Shown: piece after piece, positions 25,001-32,714 of the stretch
How the letters are laid out: each line of letters opens with the position of its first letter
Numbering within the stretch: position 1 is the stretch's first letter
Assembly (NCBI GenBank): GCA_964478025.1
Contig: CAYZGK010000008.1
Location: forward strand, 6,364-70,363
DNA: 64,000 nt
Direction: 5' to 3'
From: UBA3700 sp964478025
Lineage (GTDB): Bacteria > Bacillota > Clostridia > Christensenellales > UBA3700
Notes under the pieces: generated by a model
Databases searched by the model: none
What the model was told of the DNA's origin: nothing
Seen by the model: the letters and a program-made list of their open reading frames with translations, nothing else
Position numbers and translations under genes: made by a program

Positions 25001-26452
25001 CTAACATTGTTTAATTAATCTTATATAGAATTCAACTGCCTTTTTAATGACACTTGTTCTTATCTTTTCATTATTTCCATGAATTGAGTTCATTTCTTCT
25101 TGAGTCATATCGGCTGCAGAGAATCTATAAACATGATTAGAAATTCTTCCATAATGTCTAGAATCTGAGCATTGTACCATAATATATGGAGAAACAATAC
25201 AACCCTTCCAAGTAGAAGCTACGGCTGTAGCTACTTTATCCCATGCTTCACAATATGTTTCAGAAACCACTGATGGCTCAGCTGAATATAAAGTTGTTAA
25301 TTCAACATTAGGATTATTAATAGTCTTTTCAATATACTCTTTAGCAGAAGCCACAGAATCCTCTGGATTTAATCTAATATTTGTAACCATAGTTGCTTCT
25401 GGTGGAATAACATTTTCAGCGCTAGAGCCTTGTTGTTGAGTAAATGCAACAGTTGTTCTCATTAATGCGTTTAATTGTCCACCTGATTTTCTACAAATAC
25501 TATCAAGTAATCCTGAGAATAACCATAAGTTTGCAAAAATCATTCTATAAACAAAATTTGATCTTCTACCTAAGGTATCATACATTTCAGCAACTGGCTT
25601 TGTTATATGATAAGGGAAAGGATTATTCTCTATTGCCATTGTAGCCTTAGCTAGTTGTGGAATTGGAGAATTAGGACGAGGAGCTGATGCGTGTCCACCT
25701 GGGCTCTTTACCTTATATTGCAAGTTTATCATACCTTTTTCAGCAATACCTATCATGCCACAAGCTTCTTTAACACCTGGGAATACTCCCTCAACTACTG
25801 CACCACCTTCATCTACAACTAAGGCTGGTGTAATTTTTTGAGATTCAAACCAATCAACAATGGATGGAGCTCCTGGACCATTTATTTCCTCACCACCTGA
25901 GAATGCTAAATAAATATCATTTTCAGGAACATATCCTTGAGATATTAAATGATCTGCAGCAGATAAAGCACCATTAAAGGTTAACTTTGTATCAATAGAG
26001 CCTCTGCCCCATAATACATCATTTTCAATAATTCCTTCAAATGGTGGCTTATCCCATAACTTTTCAACTACTGGAACTACATCATAATGTGCCATTAAAA
26101 CAGTTGGCGCTTCATGCTTTTTGCCTTCCCATTTAAATAATAAGCCTCTTCCTGTAAAGTCTGTCTTTAATGAACATTTCTTATAAACATTTGGATACAA
26201 TGTTGGAAGTAATTTATATAACTTTTCAAACTCTGCATCATCTTCTTTTGAAGAATCTGTATAAGACACAGTTTTACATCTAACTAATTGTTGTAAATTA
26301 GAAATAACTTTATCTCCATCAAAGTTTTCTTCATTCTCTTGAACTTTTACATTATCTTTTGGTTTAAAGTTAATAGCTCTAATTAAAACTACAGCAATTA
26401 AACCTAAAATAGCCACACCAATTACTGCTAAAACAATATACAATGCTGTCAT
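25001..26452 (-). CDS. M20 family metallopeptidase, membrane-anchored
   Basis: A 483-residue peptidase. One N-terminal membrane helix (about 3-26) is followed by an M20 fold with two metal-binding motifs: MAHYDVVPV (about 119-127), then GRGSIDTK (bridging Asp) and FSGGEEINGPG (Glu pair). It resembles the PM20D1/carboxypeptidase S branch that cleaves or joins N-acyl amino acids and dipeptides. With an N-terminal anchor it probably acts at the membrane face. It follows two integral-membrane proteins by 14 bp, which suggests it processes what they move. Confidence 0.87.
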   Translation of the reverse strand: MTALYIVLAVIGVAILGLIAVVLIRAINFKPKDNVKVQENEENFDGDKVISNLQQLVRCKTVSYTDSSKEDDAEFEKLYKLLPTLYPNVYKKCSLKTDFTGRGLLFKWEGKKHEAPTVLMAHYDVVPVVEKLWDKPPFEGIIENDVLWGRGSIDTKLTFNGALSAADHLISQGYVPENDIYLAFSGGEEINGPGAPSIVDWFESQKITPALVVDEGGAVVEGVFPGVKEACGMIGIAEKGMINLQYKVKSPGGHASAPRPNSPIPQLAKATMAIENNPFPYHITKPVAEMYDTLGRRSNFVYRMIFANLWLFSGLLDSICRKSGGQLNALMRTTVAFTQQQGSSAENVIPPEATMVTNIRLNPEDSVASAKEYIEKTINNPNVELTTLYSAEPSVVSETYCEAWDKVATAVASTWKGCIVSPYIMVQCSDSRHYGRISNHVYRFSAADMTQEEMNSIHGNNEKIRTSVIKKAVEFYIRLIKQC

Positions 26453-26466
26453 GTAAATTATTCCTC

Positions 26467-27207
26467 CTATAGTAAATTCTTTTTATAAAGAATTCTAGAT
26501 ACTGCAATCGTAAATACTACGCCAACTGGAACCATTATACCAACTGTTGAAGAATTTAATGCAGGAACTGCAACGAATAAAACAATCATTAATATAACAG
26601 GCGCAATGGCAATTTTCCAGTTCTTAGAAATAAATACAACGGCAAGACCACCAAATAGAGCTGGCAATATTTGATTAAATGCAGCAGCAAGTGTTTCAGA
26701 CTCTAAAATTGGAGATAGAGGAACTATCAAACAAACACCAACTAAAATTATCAAAGTTGTAACTATACTTGATACTGTTATAGCGATTGTAGATATAATT
26801 TCACCTTCTTCTGATGTTGCCTTATAACCAGATCTTTCAAGAGCATCTAAAGCACATGGTAATTTTAAGTTAGAAATATTACCAGTAACGAATGCTACAT
26901 ATGTACCACCTGCTCCAAGCATTGGAGTATATGTGAAAATTTCAACTAAGCCTACAGCCCAGTACATTGGAAGAACGGCAAGTATTCCTTCTCCTAAAGC
27001 TTTCCAGTTTGGTAAAGCTTGGAAAACAAGTGCTACTACAAATGGTGAGAAGAAAATTAAAGCAAATATTATTAAACCTAAAATTCTACCCCACTTATGT
27101 GTGCCATTCATATATTTTAATGTTTCAGGATCTACAGTTTCTACGGCTTCATTAGCTGCACTTGAAACTTCTTCTACATTTACATTTTCATTTTCTAAAT
27201 TTTCCAT
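26467..27207 (-). CDS. integral membrane protein, partner of the DUF5058-like protein
   Basis: A 246-residue protein with a charged N-terminal tail (about 1-38) and six or seven membrane helices. The motif MLGAGGTYVAFVTGNISNLKLPCALDAL (about 96-123) has a glycine-rich re-entrant look seen in transport proteins. Its gene starts 13 bp after the DUF5058-like gene, and both have similar length and helix content, so a two-subunit transporter is a reasonable inference. I cannot name the substrate; the adjacent M20 peptidase makes peptides or acyl amino acids candidates. Confidence 0.62.
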   Translation of the reverse strand: MENLENENVNVEEVSSAANEAVETVDPETLKYMNGTHKWGRILGLIIFALIFFSPFVVALVFQALPNWKALGEGILAVLPMYWAVGLVEIFTYTPMLGAGGTYVAFVTGNISNLKLPCALDALERSGYKATSEEGEIISTIAITVSSIVTTLIILVGVCLIVPLSPILESETLAAAFNQILPALFGGLAVVFISKNWKIAIAPVILMIVLFVAVPALNSSTVGIMVPVGVVFTIAVSRILYKKNLL

Positions 27208-27220
27208 ACTTACCTCCTTA

Positions 27221-27955
27221 TTAACCTAACCAAGAAGTTAAAGGAATAGCTGATGCCATACCACATATTAAAGATAATGGTAATGCATAATCCTCAAGCC
27301 ATCTAACTTTTGCTTTTTTAGATATTGTTCCAACAATTGCCATAACAACGGCAGAAACAACCATAACTAAAACTGGAACTAAACCATATGTTTCACCACT
27401 AAATACACTTGTCATATCGCAGAAAACATATCCTAAAAAGGCTGAAATCATTCCCATGAACATTGATGTTCCTAGAATATCTCCCCACTTTTTATCTTTA
27501 CTTTCAAGTTTTAACATACCAGTAGAAACTTTCTTTGTAATAAGAGGAACTAAGAATATTCCAATTGCGATACCAAAAGTCATTACGAATAATACAGTTA
27601 CAAAACTTGAAGCATCAGGAACAGTTGTACCAGTTGTTAAGCCTAAAGGTCCAAGAGCAGCAGCAGCTGCTGTTGTTTCATAGGTTAAAGAACCAATAAC
27701 AGATAATCTAAGCCAAGGAATAGCAACTCCTAAGGATTTAGATAAGGCAACTACTCCGACAAGTATTGCAATAGCTGGTGCTATAGTAAATACTGCTGCT
27801 GAAGAAATTGTCTTCTTAATAATTTTCATATCCATATTTTTAGCTTTAGCTCTTTTAATAGCTCTAACTAGGAAAAATACAGATTGTCCAACTACAGCCG
27901 CAATAATAACACCTACTATTACGAACAATATTGGACTATTTACATTAAACTCCAT
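27221..27955 (-). CDS. DUF5058-like integral membrane protein
   Basis: A 244-residue protein with about six helices and a conserved-looking loop IPWLRLSVIGSLTYETTAAAAALGPLGL (about 75-102), which I associate with the DUF5058 family. DUF5058 proteins are uncharacterised and typically lie beside a second membrane protein and peptidases or amidohydrolases in Clostridia. This is the first gene of a four-gene operon (27955 to 24350). It is isolated from the upstream YerC operon by a terminator at 27996-28029. Confidence 0.58.
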   Translation of the reverse strand: MEFNVNSPILFVIVGVIIAAVVGQSVFFLVRAIKRAKAKNMDMKIIKKTISSAAVFTIAPAIAILVGVVALSKSLGVAIPWLRLSVIGSLTYETTAAAAALGPLGLTTGTTVPDASSFVTVLFVMTFGIAIGIFLVPLITKKVSTGMLKLESKDKKWGDILGTSMFMGMISAFLGYVFCDMTSVFSGETYGLVPVLVMVVSAVVMAIVGTISKKAKVRWLEDYALPLSLICGMASAIPLTSWLG

Positions 27956-27995
27956 TTTATATTCTCCTTCACTCTTTCGAGTTATTTTATTTCTC

Positions 27996-28029
27996 TAATA
28001 AAAATGAGACTTAGTTTACGAGTCTCATT
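27996..28029 (-). terminator. terminator of the amino acid importer-YerC operon
   Basis: Minus-strand stem AATGAGACT / AGTCTCATT (9 bp, 9-nt loop) followed by TTTATTAG, 42 bp after the YerC-like stop. It also marks off the DUF5058-like operon. Confidence 0.85.
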
Positions 28030-28070
28030 CAACCATTGAATTTTTTTATATTATACTACATATTTATATA

Positions 28071-28340
28071 TTATTTAATAAATTTTTTATAACCTTCGCC
28101 ATTTTGTAGAGCTTTTGACACTCTAGATAGTGTTGTATTAGAAATTCCTGTAATTTCTACTATCTCAGCATAGGTTTTCCCTTGCTTTAATAATTTTACA
28201 GCCTCAATTCTTTGTGCTATATTTTCTTCTTCTTTAAAAGAAAGTAAATCATCAAAAAATGCTTCACAATCTTCAATTGTTTTTAGTTGTAAAACTATAT
28301 CATATAAATCTTTTAATGCAGCAGGTTTTTTATCACTCAT
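28071..28340 (-). CDS. YerC/TrpR-like transcriptional regulator
   Basis: An 89-residue helical protein of the TrpR superfamily (YerC/YecD type). The N-terminal dimerisation helices (LKTIEDCEAFFDDL) are followed by the DNA-binding helix-turn-helix AEIVEITGISNTTLSRVSKAL (about 58-78). It overlaps the ABC ATPase gene by 8 bp and ends the importer operon. It probably senses the imported amino acid and represses the operon through the dyad at 30847-30866. A paralogue (45574-45864) heads the histidine operon. Confidence 0.87.
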   Translation of the reverse strand: MSDKKPAALKDLYDIVLQLKTIEDCEAFFDDLLSFKEEENIAQRIEAVKLLKQGKTYAEIVEITGISNTTLSRVSKALQNGEGYKKFIK

Positions 28341-29247
28341 CTTTTATATCTTCAACTATATCTTTTATGTCTTCAATGTCTTTATCTTTTTCTTTACTTT
28401 TTCTTAGGAACATTTTCAATTTTTCACTTTGAGTATTACCAAATACCTCATCGCTTGTTCCCATTTCTTCAACTACACCATTTGACATAAATATAACTTT
28501 ATCTGAAACTTCTCTAGCAAACTCCATTTCATGAGTTACTATTATCATAGTGCTATTTGTTGTATATTTTAATTCCTTTATAACTTTTAAAACTTCACCA
28601 GTAAGTTCTGGATCTAGAGCGGATGTTGGCTCATCAAAGCATAATATATTTGGTCTCATTGCAAGTGCTCTTGCAATTGCTACTCTTTGACATTGACCAC
28701 CCGAAAGTTCGCAAGGATAATTTTGCATTTTATCTTCAAGACCTACTCTTGTTAAAAGTTCCCTTGCGTTGCTTTCTATTTCTTGTTCCATATTTACTTT
28801 TATGTCACTTATTTCTTTTTCAACTTGCTTTATTCTCTTAAAAATATTTAAATCTTTATACCTTGTATAAAGTTCCTTTCTTTTACTACGTAAAACTCGT
28901 CCTATACTTTCCTCAGGTGCTAGCATTACATTTTTTAAAGCAGTATATTGTGGAAATAAATTAAATTGTTGGAAAACCATACCCCAATTTAATCTTCTAG
29001 ATCTAATTTCTGCATTTGAAGTTTTCTTAATAGTTTCAGCGTCAAAAATTTTGCCACCATTTAACCATACTTCACCTGCATCTGCAGTTTCCAAATAATT
29101 TAAGCAACGAAGTAAAGTTGTTTTTCCTGAACCTGAAGAACCAATAATTGATAAAACCTCACCTTGATTTAAATCAAAGTCTATTCCCTTTAATACCTCA
29201 GTTTTACCAAAACTCTTTTTAATTCCTCTAACTTCCAAAAAAGCCAT
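28333..29247 (-). CDS. polar amino acid ABC transporter, ATP-binding protein
   Basis: A 304-residue ATPase, longer than the usual 240-255 of the GlnQ/HisP family. Walker A is GSSGSGKTT (about 36-44), the signature LSGGQCQRVAIARAL, and Walker B LCFDEPTSALD. A charged, helical insert of roughly 50 residues (about 105-158, KRKELYTRYKDL... and VEKEISDIKV...) lies between the Q-loop region and the signature helix, and there is an acidic C-terminal tail. It energises the permease at 29256 and overlaps the YerC-like gene. Confidence 0.92.
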   Translation of the reverse strand: MAFLEVRGIKKSFGKTEVLKGIDFDLNQGEVLSIIGSSGSGKTTLLRCLNYLETADAGEVWLNGGKIFDAETIKKTSNAEIRSRRLNWGMVFQQFNLFPQYTALKNVMLAPEESIGRVLRSKRKELYTRYKDLNIFKRIKQVEKEISDIKVNMEQEIESNARELLTRVGLEDKMQNYPCELSGGQCQRVAIARALAMRPNILCFDEPTSALDPELTGEVLKVIKELKYTTNSTMIIVTHEMEFAREVSDKVIFMSNGVVEEMGTSDEVFGNTQSEKLKMFLRKSKEKDKDIEDIKDIVEDIKDE

Positions 29248-29255
29248 ATTTACCT

Positions 29256-29903
29256 CTAAATCTTAAAATAACTCAATTTCTTTTCTAAATATCCAAATAA
29301 AAGTGTCAAAACTCCAACGAATATTAGATAGAACACAGCAGTATAGAAAAGTGGATAAATAATACCATATACAGCCGTTATATCTTGAGCTTTCTTTATT
29401 ATTTCTGTTACAGCAATTACACGAGCAAGTGATGTATCCTTAACTAGTGTTGTAATTTCATTACTCATAGGTGGAACTATTCTTTTTATAACCTGAAGAA
29501 GAATTACTTTAAAGAATATTTGTGTTTTTGACATACCAAGCACTTGACCAGCTTCATATTGTCCTTGAGAAATGCTTTCAATTCCTGCCCTATATATTTC
29601 ACTGAAATAACATGCGTAATTTATGATAAATGCAACAGTTACTGCAAGCATTCTATTTTTCATTGGAGCATTAAAAATCAATCCTGGAACATAGAACACT
29701 ATAATTACTTGAAGCATTAGAGGCACACCTCTTATTATCCAAATAAAAACTTTTACAAGATATTTTAATGGCTTAAACTTTGACATTGAGCCAAACGATA
29801 TAATTAAACCTAAAGGAAGAGCAAAAACAAGTGTCAAAATAAATAGTAGACACGTTGTTTCAAATCCTTCTAAAAGTTTTAATGTAACTGTAGCAAAATC
29901 CAT
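29256..29903 (-). CDS. polar amino acid ABC transporter, permease
   Basis: A 215-residue permease of the HisM/GlnP family with about five helices. It carries the cytoplasmic coupling motif EAGQVLGMSKTQIFFKVILLQ (about 118-138), which docks on the ATPase. It stands alone in the operon, so it would act as a homodimer. A terminator hairpin separates it from the binding-protein gene, and the start ATG lies just beyond its T-run. Confidence 0.92.
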   Translation of the reverse strand: MDFATVTLKLLEGFETTCLLFILTLVFALPLGLIISFGSMSKFKPLKYLVKVFIWIIRGVPLMLQVIIVFYVPGLIFNAPMKNRMLAVTVAFIINYACYFSEIYRAGIESISQGQYEAGQVLGMSKTQIFFKVILLQVIKRIVPPMSNEITTLVKDTSLARVIAVTEIIKKAQDITAVYGIIYPLFYTAVFYLIFVGVLTLLFGYLEKKLSYFKI

Positions 29904-29911
29904 AATTATCT

Positions 29912-29951
29912 CAAAAAAACTATCCTTAATGACTAATCAAAAAGGATAGTT
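29912..29951 (-). terminator. intra-operon terminator between binding protein and permease
   Basis: Minus-strand 10-bp perfect stem AACTATCCTT / AAGGATAGTT with a 14-nt loop and a T-run, placed only 8 bp after the binding-protein stop and just before the permease. Partial termination would make more binding protein than membrane subunits. Confidence 0.88.
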
Positions 29952-29959
29952 ATTAATTT

Positions 29960-30808
29960 TTAATCTTTCTTATAAGCAATTGGAGCAAATAATGTATAAC
30001 CTACAATTAATGTTCCCTTGTTTTGAATATATGTCCATGAACCATCATCACTTGTTGGCTCTACTGGTTTTTCAATAGTAACTAAAGCTGATGTTAAACC
30101 ATAGTTTTCAGCAATTTCTTTAATTTTGCCTTCTTGTTGTAATTCATATAAAGCATTATTAACTTTATATGTTAACATAGTCTCACCCTTTCTAAATCCA
30201 ATTGCATATGTTTCACTCTCAACTGGTAAATCACTATATATTTCAATTTTACCCTTAAATGTTGAGCCATCTGTATTTACATAATAATTAGCCATAACAG
30301 AGTCCATAATACCTATATCTGCAGTTCCGGATAAAATTTCAGTAAAGATATCTCTTTGAGCTGTAAGTGATGTATATTTAAATCCTGCAGCCTTATATTG
30401 CGATTCATATAACTCTTCGCCAGCAGATCCTGCTTCTGCAACCATAGTTACAGCTTGTGGATTTGAAATATTACCATCTTGAACCGTTCCTGTCTTATAT
30501 ACAAGAACTTGTTTATTTACTAAATAAGATACTGACATACTCATATTTGCAGATCTTTCTGCAGTTAATGTCATACCATTCCAAATAGCATCAATTGATT
30601 TACCATTTAATTCTATTTCTTTTGTATTCCATTCAATTTCTTGGAAAGAAGCTTTAATACCTAACTTTTCGCAAACTGCTCTTGCTACTTCTGTATCAAA
30701 ACCGATTAAGGTTGAATCATCTTCAGTTTTATTTGAACAAGCAAATAATGATACAGCGCCTGTTATAATTACTAAAACAATAAGTAAACTTGCAATAAAT
30801 TTCTTCAT
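29960..30808 (-). CDS. amino acid ABC transporter substrate-binding lipoprotein
   Basis: A 282-residue solute-binding protein of family 3. A hydrophobic signal peptide ends in the lipobox FACS (lipidated Cys about 24). Next comes GFDTEVARAVCEKLGIKASF (the conserved binding cleft opening), and later DIGIMDSVMANYY and the C-terminal KGTLIVGYTLFAPIAYKKD. The mature protein is membrane-tethered outside. Its gene is first in the importer operon, under the dyad-bearing promoter at 30843-30871. The last 30 residues repeat a beginning-like SBP motif (LIVGYTLFAPIAYK), a feature of this branch. Confidence 0.9.
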   Translation of the reverse strand: MKKFIASLLIVLVIITGAVSLFACSNKTEDDSTLIGFDTEVARAVCEKLGIKASFQEIEWNTKEIELNGKSIDAIWNGMTLTAERSANMSMSVSYLVNKQVLVYKTGTVQDGNISNPQAVTMVAEAGSAGEELYESQYKAAGFKYTSLTAQRDIFTEILSGTADIGIMDSVMANYYVNTDGSTFKGKIEIYSDLPVESETYAIGFRKGETMLTYKVNNALYELQQEGKIKEIAENYGLTSALVTIEKPVEPTSDDGSWTYIQNKGTLIVGYTLFAPIAYKKD

Positions 30809-30842
30809 AGTTTTAAACTCCTAAATTAATTTTAACAATACC

Positions 30843-30871
30843 ACTATACTCCACTTCGGTAGAGTAGTAAA
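30843..30871 (-). promoter_or_regulatory. promoter with dyad operator for the amino acid importer operon
   Basis: Minus strand TTTACT (30866-30871), 17-bp spacer, TATAGT (30843-30848). The spacer is filled by the dyad TACTCcACttcgGTaGAGTA (30847-30866). The layout matches that of the his promoter and fits control by the YerC/TrpR-like product of the last gene. As RNA it would also form a UUCG or CGAA-loop hairpin, so an RNA role is an alternative. Confidence 0.55.
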
Positions 30872-30892
30872 GTGTTTTTTAATACTTTTTTT

Positions 30893-30992
30893 NNNNNNNN
30901 NNNNNNNNNNNNNNNNNNNNNNNNNNNNNNNNNNNNNNNNNNNNNNNNNNNNNNNNNNNNNNNNNNNNNNNNNNNNNNNNNNNNNNNNNNNN
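30893..30992. other. assembly gap of 100 N
   Basis: Exactly 100 N between the importer promoter and the terminator of the small membrane protein gene. The flanks show no duplication, so sequence is really missing; possibly only intergenic. Confidence 0.9.
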
Positions 30993-31017
30993 TTTAACAC
31001 CACATTTGAAATTTAAA

Positions 31018-31046
31018 TGAATAAAGGCTGCATCTTTGCAGCCTCT
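31018..31046 (-). terminator. terminator of the lepA-hemW-membrane protein run
   Basis: Minus-strand stem GGCTGCA / TGCAGCC (7 bp, tetraloop-like AAGA) followed by TTTATTCATTT, 29 bp after the stop at 31072. Confidence 0.85.
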
Positions 31047-31071
31047 TTTCTTTATTATCCTAAGATTTCAT

Positions 31072-31533
31072 TTAATTTTCTTTAGATTCAAATACTATTT
31101 TATTAAGAACATTACACGTTTCTTTAGCATTCATAAGATCTGTTACTTTTATTTTTTCACCACTATTTAAAATAAATCTTATTTCACCAGTTTTAGTAGC
31201 ACTTTGGTATCTGCCTTTACTTTCTAAACGATAGTTTATTTCTTTAATATCTGTAAAATCGATTTCCTTTTCTTTGTATTCTCTTACTATAACTTTTTTA
31301 TCTTTAACAATTATTGCGTCTTTCTTTTTTATAAAACATAAAATTGTAAATACAGCAATTAATATACAAAGCGCAAGAATCACAAATGCTATAACATATA
31401 AGAATGTATCAACGCTTTTTGCCTTAGAAATACTATAAAACTCCCATATATCTACACATAAAAGCGACACAAATATAAGTAATAAAAAGTATTTTTTCCA
31501 TATTACACGCTGTCCAATAACTTTATCTTCCAT
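31072..31533 (-). CDS. hypothetical two-helix membrane protein with a C-terminal PH-like domain
   Basis: A 153-residue protein. Two membrane helices (about 14-32 and 44-66) are followed by a cytoplasmic beta-rich domain of about 80 residues (KDAIIVKDKKVIVREYKEKEIDFTDI...), which resembles bacterial PH-like/YcxB-type domains in pattern only. It is third in a run after lepA and hemW and ends in a strong terminator. Function unknown. Confidence 0.6.
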   Translation of the reverse strand: MEDKVIGQRVIWKKYFLLLIFVSLLCVDIWEFYSISKAKSVDTFLYVIAFVILALCILIAVFTILCFIKKKDAIIVKDKKVIVREYKEKEIDFTDIKEINYRLESKGRYQSATKTGEIRFILNSGEKIKVTDLMNAKETCNVLNKIVFESKEN

Positions 31534-31574
31534 AACATTTATCCTCTTGTTTTATTTTAATACAAAACTTTTTT

Positions 31575-32708
31575 TTAATCTATAAAATCTACAACAATAC
31601 TATTCATAGTATTTAAATACTCTTCCTTAATTGAAACAAAATTTTCATTTATATTTAAAAATTTAAAGTTCTTTTCAATTATATACCTATAATAAGATAG
31701 AAAATCTCTATTAAATAATTCCTTATATTTCTTTAAATCTACACCTTGAGTTAATCTAAATGACAACATAACAAATTCTTCTTCCTTAGATTTTTCTGTC
31801 ATAAACTCTTCTGGAATATGAGCAAGTTCACCTTTATCTAACTGATTATAATATTCATCAAAATTATCTACATTATAAAATCTATCATTTCCTATCATGG
31901 AATGAGCAGCAAGTCCTAAACCTAAATAATCTTTAAGCTCCCAATACTTTAAATTATGTTTTGCTTCAAATCCCTTTCTTGCAAAGTTTGAAACTTCATA
32001 TCTATAAAACCCTTTTTCCTTTAAAAGCATTGATGCATAATTAAAAAAATCAACCTGAGTATCATCATCTAAAATCTCAATCTTTTTCTCATCTACCATT
32101 TTCTTTAAAGGGGTTCCATCCTCAAGTTGTAACATATAAACAGACATATGATTTACATTAAATTTTGTTATCTCATCAATAAAAAATTTGATGTCATTTT
32201 TATCCTGATAAGGAAGCCCTATCATCAAATCAACGGATATGGACAAATTGTGTTTCTCAAGCATTTGAAGTGCCTTGTATACATCCTTTGCTAAGTGCAC
32301 TCGATTTATAGCCTTTAGTGACTTATCATTAAGCGACTGAACACCAAGAGAAACCCTATTTAAACCATAGCTTTTTAAGTCTAAAATCAAGTTTTCATTA
32401 ATAGACTCTGGATTGGCCTCAATTGTGAATTCTTTTAAGTTTTTCCCAAGTTTTAGACACTTGTTTTCTAAAATACTTCTAAAATAACTCGTTTTTAATA
32501 ATGATGGCGTTCCACCACCGAAATATAGAGTGTCAATTTCCCTATCATCAAAAAATCCTTTTTCACTTAAAATGGAAATTTCTTTAGAAACATACTTGCA
32601 GTATTTTTCCATATCTAAGTCATCTTTCAAACATGATGAAATAAAGTCACAATAATAACATCGTGACCTACAAAAAGGAATATGGACATAAACGCCTAAA
32701 TCTTTCAT
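31575..32708 (-). CDS. hemW: radical SAM heme chaperone HemW
   Basis: A 377-residue radical SAM protein once annotated as oxygen-independent coproporphyrinogen oxidase. The N-terminus VHIPFCRSRCYYCDF holds the CxxxCxxC cluster motif, and YFGGGTPSLL follows the SAM-binding strand. HemW proteins insert heme into partner proteins and lack the extra Cys of true HemN. It follows lepA by 6 bp, a very common pairing in Bacillota, which supports the HemW assignment. Confidence 0.93.
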   Translation of the reverse strand: MKDLGVYVHIPFCRSRCYYCDFISSCLKDDLDMEKYCKYVSKEISILSEKGFFDDREIDTLYFGGGTPSLLKTSYFRSILENKCLKLGKNLKEFTIEANPESINENLILDLKSYGLNRVSLGVQSLNDKSLKAINRVHLAKDVYKALQMLEKHNLSISVDLMIGLPYQDKNDIKFFIDEITKFNVNHMSVYMLQLEDGTPLKKMVDEKKIEILDDDTQVDFFNYASMLLKEKGFYRYEVSNFARKGFEAKHNLKYWELKDYLGLGLAAHSMIGNDRFYNVDNFDEYYNQLDKGELAHIPEEFMTEKSKEEEFVMLSFRLTQGVDLKKYKELFNRDFLSYYRYIIEKNFKFLNINENFVSIKEEYLNTMNSIVVDFID

Positions 32709-32714
32709 TTATTT

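Noticed and set aside
30821..31003. 60-codon ORF across the N gap
   Set aside because: Created by reading through unknown bases; the readable parts are promoter and low-complexity sequence.
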